64,000 nucleotides of DNA from Euborellia annulipes (lineage: Eukaryota; Arthropoda; Insecta; Dermaptera; Anisolabididae): positions 46,123 through 110,122 of the forward strand of contig JAKCPI010026483.1 in NCBI GenBank assembly GCA_023213315.1, read 5' to 3'. The notes under the pieces were generated by a model. That model was not told the DNA's origin. It did no database searches and worked only from the letters and a program-made list of their open reading frames with translations. The position numbers were made by a program, and so were the translations under genes. This document shows, piece after piece, positions 11,148-22,027 of the stretch (positions are counted from its first letter, which is position 1; every line of letters starts with the position of its first letter).

Positions 11148-11262
11148 CAAGGGTTCGCATCCCGCCTTAATTCAATAGAATTGAATACCAATCATTTGAA
11201 ATAAATAGAAATGGGGTCTAAATGACCTCAGATTCCGAAAAAAACTCTTTATTTATTTTATT
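11148..11262 (+). mobile_element. SINE-B fragment
   Basis: ACCAAGGGTTCGCATCCCGC (B box) is followed by AATTCAATAGAATTGAATACC and the family tail GGGGTCTAAATGACCTCAGA, TTCCGAAAAA, CTTTATTTATTT. The tRNA head is lost. Confidence 0.7.
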
Positions 11263-12340
11263 TGTTGGTGCGACCGAAACAAGATTTTCAGCCGAAACCG
11301 AAACCGAATTTATGGCCTCAATCTTAGGTTTCGACAAAGAGATCGTAACCGTAATTCTAGCCTTTCCTATACAGCAAATTCATATCACAATTTAATTTAA
11401 TTCATTGTTTTTGAAATTGATGACTGGCGACACTAAAAGTGAAAAATCTTTTCATTTGACCTCAGTGCAGCTTTCATATTTGTTGATGCAGGATTAATAA
11501 ATAAAATATTTAAGACTTTCGGCAGCCTCGATTCCACGGCATACACACTATTTTTTGCAAAGATTTTGGGTTGCGAAACTGGCCGACCCATTAACGGCAG
11601 AAACCGTATATGATATATAAAAGGGGGCTGGTCGGTTCTTCTAGTTATCACATATACAGTCCAAACAATCAACTTTTATATTATTACGTTCATGATTTAA
11701 TCTTTGGTTAAAAAAAATAACTCATTAAAAGAATCGGCCATTTTCTAATTGAAAATTAGAAGAGAATTTATTTATAGAGTTCGTTTGTGTAACATCATTT
11801 TTTATAAACATCCAAAATAACTTTGCATATTTTATTAATTAGGTATTATAAAAAAAATAAACATGAAAAATAAAAAATAAAAATAAATTGTATAGTGGAA
11901 AAGTGATTACTAGTTTCAAACAGAATAAATACTAAGGTTTATTTTTTTCTTTTATAAGGCCGGGGGCCAAGGGCTTAGAGATTCTTTAATTTGGCTTTAA
12001 AATAAATAAAAAAAAAAAGTTTTAATGGGATAATAGTTTTGGGCTACTACAGGTGTGTTGTATCACTATAGTATATGGCAATTCCAATATTCTCCTGAAT
12101 TCTATGGAAAAAATAAAGAAATGAAATGAAAATAGAACATTACATCGCAGGGCTGTAGTTAGAAAGGAGGGAAGTCCAAACCCCACTCCCCCTGAATTTT
12201 TTTATGGTGTTGGGTATGCCCTCCTGAATTTAAAAAAAACAAATAAACAAACAGCCAGAGATAGTGTTAACATTTTAAAACGCTGTTAGAAATATTTTCT
12301 AATCTTTAAAATGTATCTATTCATTTACGAGTGGGTGTGG
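11263..12340. other. Unassigned DNA with a coding-like stretch
   Basis: At about 11424-11609 the plus strand has an open stretch whose translation contains FDLSAAFIFVDAGLINKIF, which looks more protein-like than its surroundings. It lacks a start codon and I do not recognise a family. TATATAAAAGGGGG at about 11615 resembles a TATA box. Neither is firm enough to call a gene. Confidence 0.25.
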
Positions 12341-12587
12341 GAAGGGCGGATACAAGGCCGTAAAGGGAGTAATTCCCCCCCCCGAGATTTGAAAATAATA
12401 CTTTTTTTGAAAAAAAATTTATTTTTAATGTAAAATTTTAAAAATTAATACTAAAAATTTGAATATTCTGGCAAACAAATACGGAATGCACCTTTAAATT
12501 ACCGAAATTAAGAAAAAATTGTGTGCTGTGCGACCAGTAACACTAGATCCCCCCCCCCCCCCGAGAAACACCTTTGGATCGCCCTTG
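12341..12587. mobile_element. hAT-like MITE, CAAGGGCGG family, copy 1
   Basis: Left end GAAGGGCGGATACAAGG and right end CACCTTTGGATCGCCCTTG are inverted. The interior is C-run plus T/A-rich sequence and carries GTGTGCTGTGCGACCAGTAA just before a second C-run. It matches the copy at 56769-57022 along its length. No clear target duplication remains. Confidence 0.7.
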
Positions 12588-13270
12588 GTAGTGGGGAAGG
12601 TAAGCGGCAGATCGTTTATACCCTCCCATTACTAAGAAATATTTCTGGAAGGGGGGGGAGTCTGGCTACTATACTGAGCCATTCATTAATTTTGATCAAT
12701 TTAAACCATCTCTGCTTTGTTTTCAATATCATTTTTTTTTTTAATAAATATTTAGCCTTAGAAAATCAAACAAATTTTATTTGAATATTGTTTTAATGAA
12801 TTCAGATATTCTTTGATACTAGAATACAAAAAAATCCAACAAAATAATAGAAAAAGGGCTTTTGTTGTTATAACAAAAAAAATAGGCTTGTTAGTGAACG
12901 AGAGATTTTGTTTCTTGAATTCCTGGAATTTTAACGTTTACTCCAGCATATATAATCGAGGTTATTACTTGGCATCGATTTTATGAAATTTTTTCATATT
13001 CTGGACCAATATGCAACGTGTAGAATCTCGAACTGATTTTAGGACGAGAGATGATTGTAAAAATTGAAAAAATAAAATAATAAGATGTTTAAAATTCTTT
13101 AAAAAAAATTCGCCATTTTTTTTTTTTTTTTTTGACAAAATTAAAGAACCAGTACTAAAGATTAATTTTTTTATGTATAATAATATGTATAATATTAAAA
13201 AAAAAGCAATAAAAAAAACTCTCATAATGGCTTTGTAAAAGAAAATTTCATTTGATTTGCTTTCTTTTGT
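12588..13270. other. Unassigned AT-rich DNA
   Basis: Frames here are short and composed of AT-rich codons without motifs. There is a poly(T) of about 20 near 13117-13134. Confidence 0.45.
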
Positions 13271-14032
13271 CATTAGTCCAGTCAAATAAGCTCAAAAAAA
13301 GAGGCAAACTGCGGAATTTTTCAGAATAAGCTGAAAGTTGGAACACATCTTTCTTTTGACATTCTAAAGACTGAGAAAAAAGTCTCATATAATCTCGTGT
13401 CTGCGTCACAAGATATTCGAAGTCAAAGGTCACGAAAATCGGTTTTTTGTGATTATCTCGTTTTCTATGGAAGATACGTCATTTAAGGTTATTATAAAAC
13501 TTCTAGATTATAAAATTACCTACAATTTTTATTTCAAGCATTTTTTTGTATCTTCAACCGTTCTCGAGATAGAGCGCGGAGAGTGCAAGCGCGCATCCGT
13601 ATACAGGTGTCCGATAACAAGTACGTAGGCCTACTCCAGTAGGGTGGCTCTTATTTTTCAAAGTTGGAAATTTATTCGTGCTACCCTTTAGTTTGGTGCC
13701 ATTGCCAAAAAAAAATAACCTGTGTAAAATTTCAGCTCAATCGGAAAAGGGGAAAGGGTGCCCCAAGGGCCAGCGCTCTATCTCGAGAACGGTTGAAGAT
13801 ACAAAAAAATGCTTGAAATAAAAATTGTAGGTAATTTTATAATCTAGAAGTTGTATAATAACCTTAAATGACGTATCTTCCATAGAAAACGAGATAATCA
13901 CAAAAAACAGATTCGTGACATTTGACTTCGACACGATATTATATGAGACTTTTTTCTGTCTTTAGAATGTCAAAACGAAGGTGTTTACCAACGTTCAGCT
14001 TATTCGGAATGCTAATTTGGCTGGACTACATG
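13271..14032. repeat. Large fold-back element, arms about 300 bp
   Basis: The left arm (13271-13577) and right arm (13773-14032) are inverted copies. They share TATCTCGAGAACGGTTGAAG at the inner edge and TAGTCCAGCCAAAT-like text at the outer edge. The inner 140 bp are near-identical and the outer parts diverge and carry indels. The 195-bp spacer is unique and less AT-rich. Transcripts across it would form a long double-stranded hairpin. Confidence 0.85.
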
Positions 14033-14639
14033 TACATGAAGAAGGCGAAATTAAATGAAATTTGCTTCTAATTTATTTATTTCTTATTTTTGACGTGACA
14101 ACGTCTTACAAATCATGTGTCTATGGTGGCCGGTTAGGGAGGCATGCACGAAAAAATTTAGAGGCTTGAATATCTCCTGTCTTAAGAAGTATAATTATGT
14201 TGAATGATTTTCCAGCTAAAGATTTCACCATTTATTTTTTATTTCTTACCTCCTTAGCCAGAGGTCATAGGGTTATCTAAAGGCTTATTTTGAGTTTATT
14301 TTTCTAAAAATAACCATTCACTGGATTGTTTGAAAAGTTTACCTAAATATATTTCATAAAAGAGAAGAAAGAATTTAGAGACGAAAATAATGCTTCTAAA
14401 CTAAAATGTTTCAAGTGATGCCTCAAATATCATTTTAAAGAAACACAACAAATTCGAGTAATTTTATGGTTTTTGGGTGGATCAAAACACAAAAAATCCA
14501 TAGATCTTTTGATAAGAAGATTTTATCATCTTTAAAAATTAATTGAGTGAATTGCCCGTCAATAAATATTTTCACCTTATCACGTGGCAACGCCAATAAT
14601 AAAAAGTAAAAAGGTGATGAAGAAAAAAAAAAGACTCAC
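14033..14639. other. Unassigned DNA beside the host exon
   Basis: No repeat recognised. If the exon at 14640 is real, this is intron sequence following its donor site. Confidence 0.4.
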
Positions 14640-14716
14640 TTAAATCCTTGTCGGAATGGTACATGGCGTGGGAGGCTTGGAGAAAGAGCAGGAGCACCGC
14701 TGCAGTCGCCAGCCAC
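14640..14716 (-). CDS. Internal exon of a host gene, signal-peptide-like
   Basis: On the minus strand the sequence reads ...TTGCCTACAG, then 77 nt, then GTGAGTCTTT. This gives a consensus acceptor and donor around an open frame (phase 1 in, phase 1 out). The 25 complete codons encode WLATAAVLLLFLQASHA followed by MYHSDKDL. The first part is a hydrophobic core plus small-residue A-S-H-A, typical of the end of a signal peptide. The stretch is GC-rich and codon-like in a very AT-rich setting, and no repeat family explains it. The start codon would lie in an upstream exon (higher coordinates) and further exons at lower coordinates; I could not identify either. The protein is not recognised; a secreted peptide or ectodomain precursor is likely. 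Confidence 0.6.
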
Positions 14717-14818
14717 CTGTAGGCAACAAACAGTCCAATTACAACAGGTGACGCTGCTTACGTCATATCATTATCTCTATAATATTATTATTATAGGAAT
14801 GGAAAAAAATATTACTCG

Positions 14819-15306
14819 ACCAAAAAAGTGGTTTTCGCGACATGGTCTCTCTGTGAACAAAATAACTCAAGAACGAAAAAAAGCTAGGATGTTGAAATTT
14901 TATATTTAAGTTAAGCACCCCCATGGGACGTGACATGAAGCTTTTGAACAAAATCGGCCAACGAGTAATAGTACTTTACTGATGTACTTTTTCAGTTTTT
15001 TTTTTCGATTTTCTCAAAGTTCGCTCCAACGATTTTTTGATTAAAATTCAAAAATCAATTATTTTTTAGATTCACAATAAAATGTATATTCTCATTTTGT
15101 CATTGAAATCTTCTGAAGACCACTTTACTCTTGTACTCCATAGAAAAGATAAGAGAAATGGTTGCCATGGTAACAAAATATAAATATTTTCTCATATAAA
15201 TTTTACATTTTGAAAATCGAATGTACTCCACTGTCGGAAACTAAATACATGCCGACACAAAAAATCTGGTGTGACAAGCACAGAACACAACTTTCGATTA
15301 CCGAAC
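14819..15306 (+). mobile_element. HX repeat copy 4, right end replaced by SINE
   Basis: The copy begins at AAAAGTGGTTTTCGCGACAT (left hairpin missing) and runs through the X-box to the first arm of the right hairpin (CACAACTTTCGATTACCGAA). There a SINE-A sequence starts, so the second arm is lost. Confidence 0.8.
15161..15174. promoter_or_regulatory. RFX/X-box-like palindrome in HX copy 4
   Basis: GTTGCCATGGTAAC, an exact X-box palindrome. Confidence 0.5.
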
Positions 15307-15309
15307 CAC

Positions 15310-15421
15310 CAGATTGGTATCCAAATGGCTTAAATAAAATTATCGCACTGCCTGGGATCCGAACCCACGACCCTTGGTATAGAAGACCAGCACGCTAGCC
15401 ATTACACCAAGCCCGAGAGCC
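15310..15421 (-). mobile_element. SINE-A, 3'-truncated
   Basis: The minus strand carries GCCC...GGGCTTGGTGTAATGGCTAG (A-box head), GGGTTCGGATCCCAGGCAG (B box) and one arm of the family hairpin, ending abruptly in HX sequence. Confidence 0.8.
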
Positions 15422-16655
15422 CTTGTAAGTTATCAAATTAATTTTTTTAAATAAATTTTGAAGTTTTTATCTCTTCTATGTTCCATTTTATTCCAAATTT
15501 TAATACCATCAGTAGCTCTTCTGGGACTAAAAATTTGTAAATTTCCATTCTTCTCCACTGAGTTGTTCTAAAGATACAGATTAATAAATAAAGCATACAC
15601 ATTGTACCAATTATGTCAATTTTAAATTTTTATTATTTCAAAAGAAAATATTTTAAGGGATAAACTTTTCCATGATCATAATATTTTTCCTAAGTTATGT
15701 AACAGCGCGGGAATGTAAAATGAACAAGGGCTGAAAGACCAGAATGGCAGACGCAACCAATGCTTCCCTTCCTAGCAACAATGCTGATAAAGAAGACAAA
15801 ATAAATAAAATACATAAGTAGGTAAATAAAATTCGTATATTGTTAAATAGGTCCTGTTATTTAGATGGATTTATTTATTTTCCTTTAGAGAGTCTCTCTT
15901 GGTTGTTTATACAATTGAAAGGGCCTTTGTCTTTAAATGTTTTTATTTATCTCCCTTTGATCGAGGCGAGATTTATAGTAAAAAAAAAAGATCACGTTCA
16001 ATCTAATAACCCGGGTACATAAAAAAAGAATTTTAAAGCAGAATTAAAAAAAAAAAAAACATTAATTATAAAAAACATATAATAAGCTTACATGATATTT
16101 TATTAACTAGCCTATCTAAATAACATTAATTTTAATTTTAAATTTGCTGGAAGATAGGCAACCAAAATGACTCATTGTTCCAGAGGTGCACAGAGCTTTT
16201 TTTCATAAATAATTACATTTTACGAAATAAAAGATTGAATAAAAAAATGCTAACTTGAGGGGTCGTGGGACCCTAGCCAGGAACAAAGTTCCTTACGCCT
16301 TTTCTTCAACTCAATATAATTTAATATGAATATTATATAAAAAAAAAAGAAAAGATTTATATTAAAAACTAGAAATAAGGTTTTGAAAATTTTTTGCGTT
16401 CCTCTGCTCAGATGCTTGCTCTAAAAATAAATAATTCTTTTCTTTTTTAAATAATCGGCTAGCCTCGCCTTCCTCAGCCGGCGCTCGGGCGCTGTAACAC
16501 TCTTTTGTTATGTGACGTTTTCTGCCAATTCCCCCTACCGTAAGCCGCGTAAAAGAACTCCGTTCGAAAATAATAGAAAAAATTAATATTTTAACTGTCA
16601 GCAGATCTTAAATTTTTTTTTTTTTTTTTTAAATGGACATTGTCCCCTACATATA
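15422..16655. other. Unassigned DNA with a small ORF
   Basis: No repeat is recognised. An ATG at about 15743 opens a 25-codon frame (MADATNASLPSNN...) ending in TAG at about 15820. Its composition is less AT-biased than its surroundings, but there is no homology or splice signal to support it. Around 16455-16500 is a short GC-rich patch. Confidence 0.3.
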
Positions 16656-16657
16656 TA

Positions 16658-17151
16658 CTTGAGCAGGTCAATAAGTCCGTGACTTTTTGAATTTCCCGCC
16701 TCTTAACTGAAATGGCAACACTGCTCTTGTCAGCAGGCAACTATCATCTGACTCCTGTCGAAATTTGGACCAGCTAGGTCTTTTAATTTTTGTTTGACAT
16801 CTATATATAGCAGACTACCTCGTGATTTGAGAAGAAAATGGAAAAAGGGAATTTCGTGTGGAATCCATGAATTGGGAAATGAATTGCTCCCTCATCCGCC
16901 CTATTCTCCGGATTTAGCCCCGAGTGACTATTTATTGTTTCCAAACCTGAAAAAATGGCTCGGTGGAAAGAGATTTGACTTCAACGATGAAATTTGATGC
17001 CCTCGACAAATCTTATTTTTTGGAAGGGATAAAAAATTTGGAGAAACGTTGGCCAAAGTGTGTGTATAGAGCCCAAATAAGACTACGTTGAAAAATAAAA
17101 TAATTTTTTATCCAAAAACTTGTGTTTCATTCACTCATTGACCTGCTCTCG
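16658..17151 (+). mobile_element. Mariner element, internally deleted
   Basis: Terminal inverted repeats GAGCAGGTCAATAAGT (16661) and ACTCATTGACCTGCTC (ending about 17149) are flanked by TA on both sides (16656-16657 and 17152-17153), the mariner target site. At 494 bp it is far shorter than the usual 1.3 kb. Only the C-terminal third of the transposase remains. Confidence 0.85.
16797..17090 (+). pseudogene. Mariner transposase, C-terminal remnant
   Basis: The frame reads HPPYSPDLAPSDYLLFPNLK, the mariner signature around the last catalytic aspartate (SPDLAPSDY), then KKWLGGKRFDFNDE. A stop codon at about 16995 ends that frame. The adjacent frame continues with YFLEGIKNLEKRWPKCV, the usual mariner C-terminal block, so a frameshift near 16995 broke the gene. 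The N-terminal DNA-binding domain and the first two catalytic residues are deleted. The copy cannot encode an active enzyme but could be moved by one that recognises its ends. Confidence 0.9.
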
Positions 17152-17153
17152 TA

Positions 17154-18010
17154 CTTTACTCTTTGACTTCTTTTTTTCTTTAGCCATCAATGGTAGTCAA
17201 TAAAATCTAAATTTAATCGCTGAGGAAGGAAACCGTACCATTAAATTATGAAGAAAGGGCTTTACCTTTTCTCTAGGGATTAGAGACAGAATTCATAATG
17301 TTTTTAATATAACTTTATATACAAGTGTATCATTTCAAGATAATGGATTTTTCGCTCTTGATATCACTAAAAAAAAAAAAGAATATTTGGAAAAGAAGAC
17401 GCAAACAAAGAAATGAAGAGATGTTTCTTTACTGAATTTTGCAATATTACTACGCTTTATATAAATATTTTCTGAGTCTTTTAAAATAAATATTCGAAGA
17501 GAATTGAGTCGTTGCGGAATTATTATTATTTTTATTATTATGTCTTCTCTAGTGACGTTGTTAGAATAACATGCGAAGGCTTTTTGGAAGAAATGGAAAT
17601 TTCCTTTTTTTTCACCCCCAAACGTATATTTTACTAGAATATTTTCATAACAATCAATAACAACTCAACACTTTATTATTAAGCATTATTTTTTCTATCA
17701 TTTTGAGCTTTACTTTTCTTTCTGAGGGGTAAAATTATTTGATAAATTAGCTAAGAAATTGAATTTGGAGTCAAAAGATATCTTATATTTTCAAGGAGCT
17801 AAAGCCCTTTGCTTGTTATTCCTAAAAGATGGCTTTAGACAAGTCAATCAGAAAACTTGTTTACTGGCACATCTATCATTGGACTATTATATTTTATTTT
17901 TTTAAACAATATTTATTTAAACACTTGCTTTGATGTTTGTGTCTAACTTCATGGGAATGATTGTAGATGGCGCTGTCATCAATACATTTAAAATGCTCTT
18001 AGGTGCCTTT
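17154..18010. other. Unassigned AT-rich DNA
   Basis: No repeat or coding signal recognised. Confidence 0.45.
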
Positions 18011-18011
18011 T

Positions 18012-18165
18012 ATTTTACTTAAGGTCTGTTTGAGCATCGAAAGCCATTTAGACCCCGGTTCTATAGATATATTTTAATTGGAGTGGTAGCCAATCCCATT
18101 GAAATAAATTGTCCCTTGAGACGGGATGCGAACCCGCGGTCCTTGGTATAGAAGGCCCGAGGGCC
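18012..18165 (-). mobile_element. SINE-B copy
   Basis: On the minus strand GGACCGCGGGTTCGCATCCCG (B-box region) and TTGGCTACCACTCC precede GGGGTCTAAATGGCTTTCGA and a short AT-rich end. The plus-strand start is at AAGGTCTGTTTGAGCATCGA. A second SINE-B-like tail (GTCCAATGGCCTCAGCAACC, poly(A)) lies at 18290-18331. Confidence 0.7.
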
Positions 18166-18331
18166 CACTTAGGTATCTCTTAGAGGTTAGTTCACTTGAG
18201 TCGGAGCAAGTTTACACTACTTAACGCCCCCCCCCCGGAAGCCATCGATACATTGTATTTAATAAATTATATAATAAATGTATAGAGTCCAATGGCCTCA
18301 GCAACCGAAATGACTTATTTAAAAAAAAAAG

Positions 18332-19294
18332 TGTACACTACCTGAAAACGACTGCTGGATGAGCATTCGAAATGTTGACAAGTATTTCTATTTTCAATAA
18401 ATAATTAATACAAACATGGGAAAAATCTTCAAAATTCCCAAGTTATTTGAGATACAAATTTTGAGAGAGAAAAGTTTGCTAAGTTCAAATAGCTTCTTTT
18501 TTAATTTTTTCTTCGAATTTTACGCAATTCCAAAAGAATTTCACGGAGCACTCGTTTTTTTATTTGTTTTTGGCCATCAATTCAGCCACAACAGCATTTC
18601 TGTTCGCTTTTAATTATGTTTATAATTAAGAGATTTCCTCAGGTGTTGTACGTGATATTTGCTTCCTCTGTTGATTTTGCCTTCGTGTTGTAATTTTTAA
18701 AAGAATTTTTTTTTTTTCTTTCAAGTCGGAAAATTTGATTTGCAAAAATCTTTTTCTTTTGAGATCACTTACACTCTGACTTGTTCAAACTAACCTTCGG
18801 TTTCTAGATAAATTTAAAAAAAATGATTGCATACTCTAAAACCTTATGATAGCATTTAATTAAATTAAAGTTAATTTCTAAAAGTTTGGATAAATTATCA
18901 GGCAATCTTTCTTTGCATATGAGAAAGAGAGAGAGAGATACAAAAATTAAACAAGGGCTGTCTAATATTATTATATTATATAATAAAAGCACTCAATGCA
19001 TTTTCCAACTGGATAAAAAGGATTCATAAAAGTTTATTAAAAATTAATAATCGCATTTAAGATGAATTATTTAAGGGCCTAGAGGGAGTCCGGATGCGCG
19101 CGGTCTTTTAGGAAGTTTCTCTTATTTAAAATAAACTTGGCAATTTCCGAGGAAAGAATAATTTTAAAATAATTATAAGATTATTATTCAAAAAATTATA
19201 TAAGTATATAAATTATATATCTCTCTTTTATAATGAATTACGTTAGAAGCAACTCTAAATGAATTGGTTTCCTGTTCAGCATTTGAGCCAAGTT
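18332..19294. other. Unassigned AT-rich DNA
   Basis: No supported feature. A short GA microsatellite is at about 18925. Confidence 0.45.
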
Positions 19295-19490
19295 CGCCCT
19301 TCGTGCTTTAAAATGAACCCAGACACACACACAGACAGACCATGTCACGAAAACCACTTTTTTGGATTCAGAGGGCCTCAAAACGTGTATATCCATCAAA
19401 ATCTCGCTGCCTGGGATCCGAACCCCCACCCTTGCTATACAAGGTAGGTGCGGTGCCAATTCCACCAAGCTTAAGGGCACCCGCATGTGA
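19295..19490 (-). mobile_element. HX fragment fused to SINE-A fragment
   Basis: HX sequence (CACACACACAGACAGACCATG, GTCACGAAAACCACTTTTTT) occupies 19295-19412. It is broken at ATCCATCAAAATCTCG, where the SINE-A head in minus orientation begins (CTGCCTGGGATCCGAACCC to AAGGGCAC). Confidence 0.7.
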
Positions 19491-19582
19491 AAGGCGCAGA
19501 GCAAAAGAATGGGACTTAAGACTATCAACATTCACATTTGTCATCGCCACGGGGGGGGGGAGGGGGGTAAATAAAAGTTATA

Positions 19583-19612
19583 TCCATAGATCCTGAAGAA
19601 GGCCACGATTGG
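19583..19612 (+). ncRNA. Partial hammerhead-like motif
   Basis: GATCCTGAAGAAGGCCACGATTGGGCCT shows the CTGAAGA box and a GGCC/GGCC stem as in the 38205 motif. The GAAAC part is replaced by a T-run, so it is a remnant. Confidence 0.3.
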
Positions 19613-19693
19613 GCCTATTTTTTTTTTTTTTTAATATTTCTGTCTCTAGATTTCCTCTTCTATTAAATGAATTTCACAGCCAAATCTCAAATG

Positions 19694-19944
19694 ATTTATT
19701 GCCTACCTTCTATACCAAACGCGACGTTCGGACCTCAGGCAGTCCGATGATTTTATTTAAGGCATTTGGATACCAAATGACTTAAATAGAAAATGCCTGA
19801 ACCCCCAATAGATATTTTCAATTCAACGATTATCGTCAAAAGCCTTATATGGCCTGAGTTGCCGAGAAGACTGTGTGAAAGTGTGTATGAGTGTGAGTGT
19901 GAATGAGAAAAAGTGTGAATGTTTTTTATAAAAAAAAAAAAAAA
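19694..19944 (+). mobile_element. SINE-A copy
   Basis: Contains a degraded head (CTATACCAAACGCGACGTTCGG), the internal hairpin (CATTTGGATACCAAATG), GGCCTGAGTTGCCGAGAAGA, the GTGTGAATGAGAAAAAGTGTG tail and poly(A). Confidence 0.85.
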
Positions 19945-20007
19945 CTTTATTATTCTTATGAGGACAAAAAATAATTTTTTCATTTTATTCAAGAAATATT
20001 TTTTTAA

Positions 20008-20634
20008 GGTGCGCGTCTCGGGGTGCTAATTTTGGGACTTTCCAGCGGCCACAATTTTGAAGCTATCGACCTTAAATTTTTTTTTAAATTAAAGCTATTT
20101 AAAATATTTACAAATAATAGAAGCCCTTTTTTTGATTTTCGAAAAAAAAAAAATTTTTTTAGACTAATCGCATTAAATAAAAGATATTTTAAAAAAAGGA
20201 GCTCTATAAGTTTTTTTTTTTTTTAAACCCTTTTCGGCTACAGAGGCCATTTAGGGGTTATTTATTTATTATATAAATATTATATAGAGATTTTTATATA
20301 CATTGTACCGATGGCAACCGGGGGGCGTTCCACACGCTGATTGCTCGGGGTCACCAATCCCGAGCTTTCGCCGCGCTTGGCATCACTTAACCTCAACGAT
20401 TGTGGTGACTGTTGATCTTCTCCGTTGCCAGGCCCCCGGCAGCTCTATAAGTTGTAGATAATTAAATTAGTAATCATTGTGGTAAAAAATAATTAATTTT
20501 TTGCCTTTAATTAATTAGCTGGAAAGTCTAGAATAAAATGGAACAAGTTCCGTGTATTCCAATGGGGGAACACTAACGCCATCTCTTGCCGCCTCGAGTC
20601 AATCGTGTTTTAACGGTTTTTCGAGACGCGCACC
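20008..20634. mobile_element. TTAA-flanked element, GGTGCGCGTCTCG family
   Basis: The ends GGTGCGCGTCTCG and CGAGACGCGCACC are perfect 13-bp inverted repeats, each flanked by TTAA (20004-20007 and 20635-20638), the target of piggyBac- or Kolobok-type transposons. No transposase frame is present. The interior holds a SINE-B-like end in minus orientation (about 20224-20290) and a 5S-like segment (20312-20446). Confidence 0.85.
20312..20446 (-). repeat. 5S rRNA-like segment, possible SINE head
   Basis: On the minus strand GGTTAAGTGATGCC...GCGCGG...GGGATTGGTGACC resembles the 5S rRNA internal promoter region (GTTAAGC..., ...GGATGGGTGACC). The order and spacing are roughly right but the match is imperfect. 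It suggests a 5S-derived SINE head that was inserted in, or captured by, the TTAA element. Confidence 0.4.
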
Positions 20635-20689
20635 TTAAAAACCTACTGTATTAATACTTAGGCCCACTGTATTTTGTTTTTATAAATAG

Positions 20690-20800
20690 AATGGACGAAC
20701 AGCAGTCAGGTGAAATAAAAAACCTTTTTGTTCTGTTGCCGAAGTTTCGAGTGCTAGTCACACTCATCCCCAGGGCAAGCAAAATTGTCAAAATGTAGGT
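20690..20800 (-). repeat. HH repeat 2
   Basis: Carries the hammerhead-like core and, on its 3' side, AACAAAAAGGTTTTTTATTT and CACCTGACTGCTG, the same layout as the 31-32 kb pair. No inverted partner is found nearby. Confidence 0.55.
20736..20778 (-). ncRNA. Hammerhead-like motif 2
   Basis: Minus strand: TTGCC, CTGGGGA (one change from CUGANGA), T, stem GAGTG/CACTC, GAAAC, TTC, GGCAA. The outer TTGCC/GGCAA pair forms stem I. The cleavage triplet is TTC instead of GTC, so activity is doubtful. Confidence 0.45.
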
Positions 20801-21948
20801 GGTGACGTACTCAATTTTAATTTTATGCTTGCGCGCATAGTCTTAATAGTTGAAGCACCCTCATTCCCCAAGAATAATAATAATAATTTCATGTATGCAT
20901 ATTAGTTTTTAAATCGATATATGTACTATAACAATACAACTGTACTTCAACTAAATCATACGACCGACACCACATCTAAATAGCAAGTCTTGTTTTTATA
21001 AATTTAGATAATTACTAGGCATATTATTTTTGGGTGTTTATAAAATTAACACCGAAAAGTCAAAAACCGTCGAAACGAGATAAAGACAGGCGTATCCTAC
21101 AATTTTATTATTGTGAGATACGTATATTATTCTGAGCAAATGAATAATCTTAAATAATCCTTTGATGTTCAAGTTTTATTATCTCAAATGTCTATCGTAT
21201 AATGTTTTAATGAATGAATAATTGTTATCATTAGCTCTCGTAATTTGAAATAAAATATCAACAAAGCGGTCGGTCTAGTTACGCCGAAGGCGAAACGAAG
21301 CGGCTTCGAGAGAGATTTGAACGCTGGAAGCTGCGCGGAGCTCAAATGGCTTTTATCCCCTCGAGAGAAATAAATTATGCAAATGTTCTGCTAATTTCAT
21401 TCATATATTTTTTTTTTTTAATTCACAAATAATTTTTTCTCTAAGAGGAGCAATTACTTAAAACGCATCTTATTATATGATTATTTTTTTGTATATATAA
21501 AATTTCAATTTAAAAGCTTTTTTTATTTTTTAATCCAAACAAGAATAAAGAGAGAGAAAAGTAACTAAGCATAATATTAAGGAATTAAATTAAACCATTA
21601 AATTAAGTTCTTTTTTTTTTCTTCCTCTTTCTATAAACATATTCACGTTTGTTTGATTATATTATTTTTTTTTCTTTTCTCAAATACAAGCCCTTTCTTT
21701 ATATTTATTATCGTGTTCCTCCCTTTCTTTTCCATTAGTGTTATTACAAAAGGGCTCATAAAACCGATCACACATCTTTTTTTTTTTTCTAAATCCATTT
21801 AAAAGAAAAGAAGATACGATCTTCGCTAATACATAGAGATAGAATTCTTTTAGTGATAAAATTGGAGTCCTGCACACCGACATGAGTATGCCCCTTGCAA
21901 GAGGACATAGGCAAACCCTGGACTGGGGCAAATCGTAACAAAAAAGGG
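20801..21948. other. Unassigned DNA
   Basis: No gene recognised. A GC-rich patch at 21265-21365 (ACGCCGAAGGCGAAACGAAG) stands out. At 21868-21955 GGCATACC/GGTATGCC-like words flank the mariner relic and may be part of it. Confidence 0.4.
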
Positions 21949-22027
21949 CATACCAGGTGGAGAAGTGTGAAACTGGAATATTATGTAAAAATTACACGTC
22001 TGTTGTTTGAAAATGATAAAAAATATT

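Noticed and set aside
11610..11660. TATA-box promoter
   Set aside because: TATATAAAAGGGGG is suggestive, but no downstream gene or initiator can be supported.
15743..15820. Small protein-coding gene (25 codons)
   Set aside because: No homology, splice site or second exon; kept only as a note.
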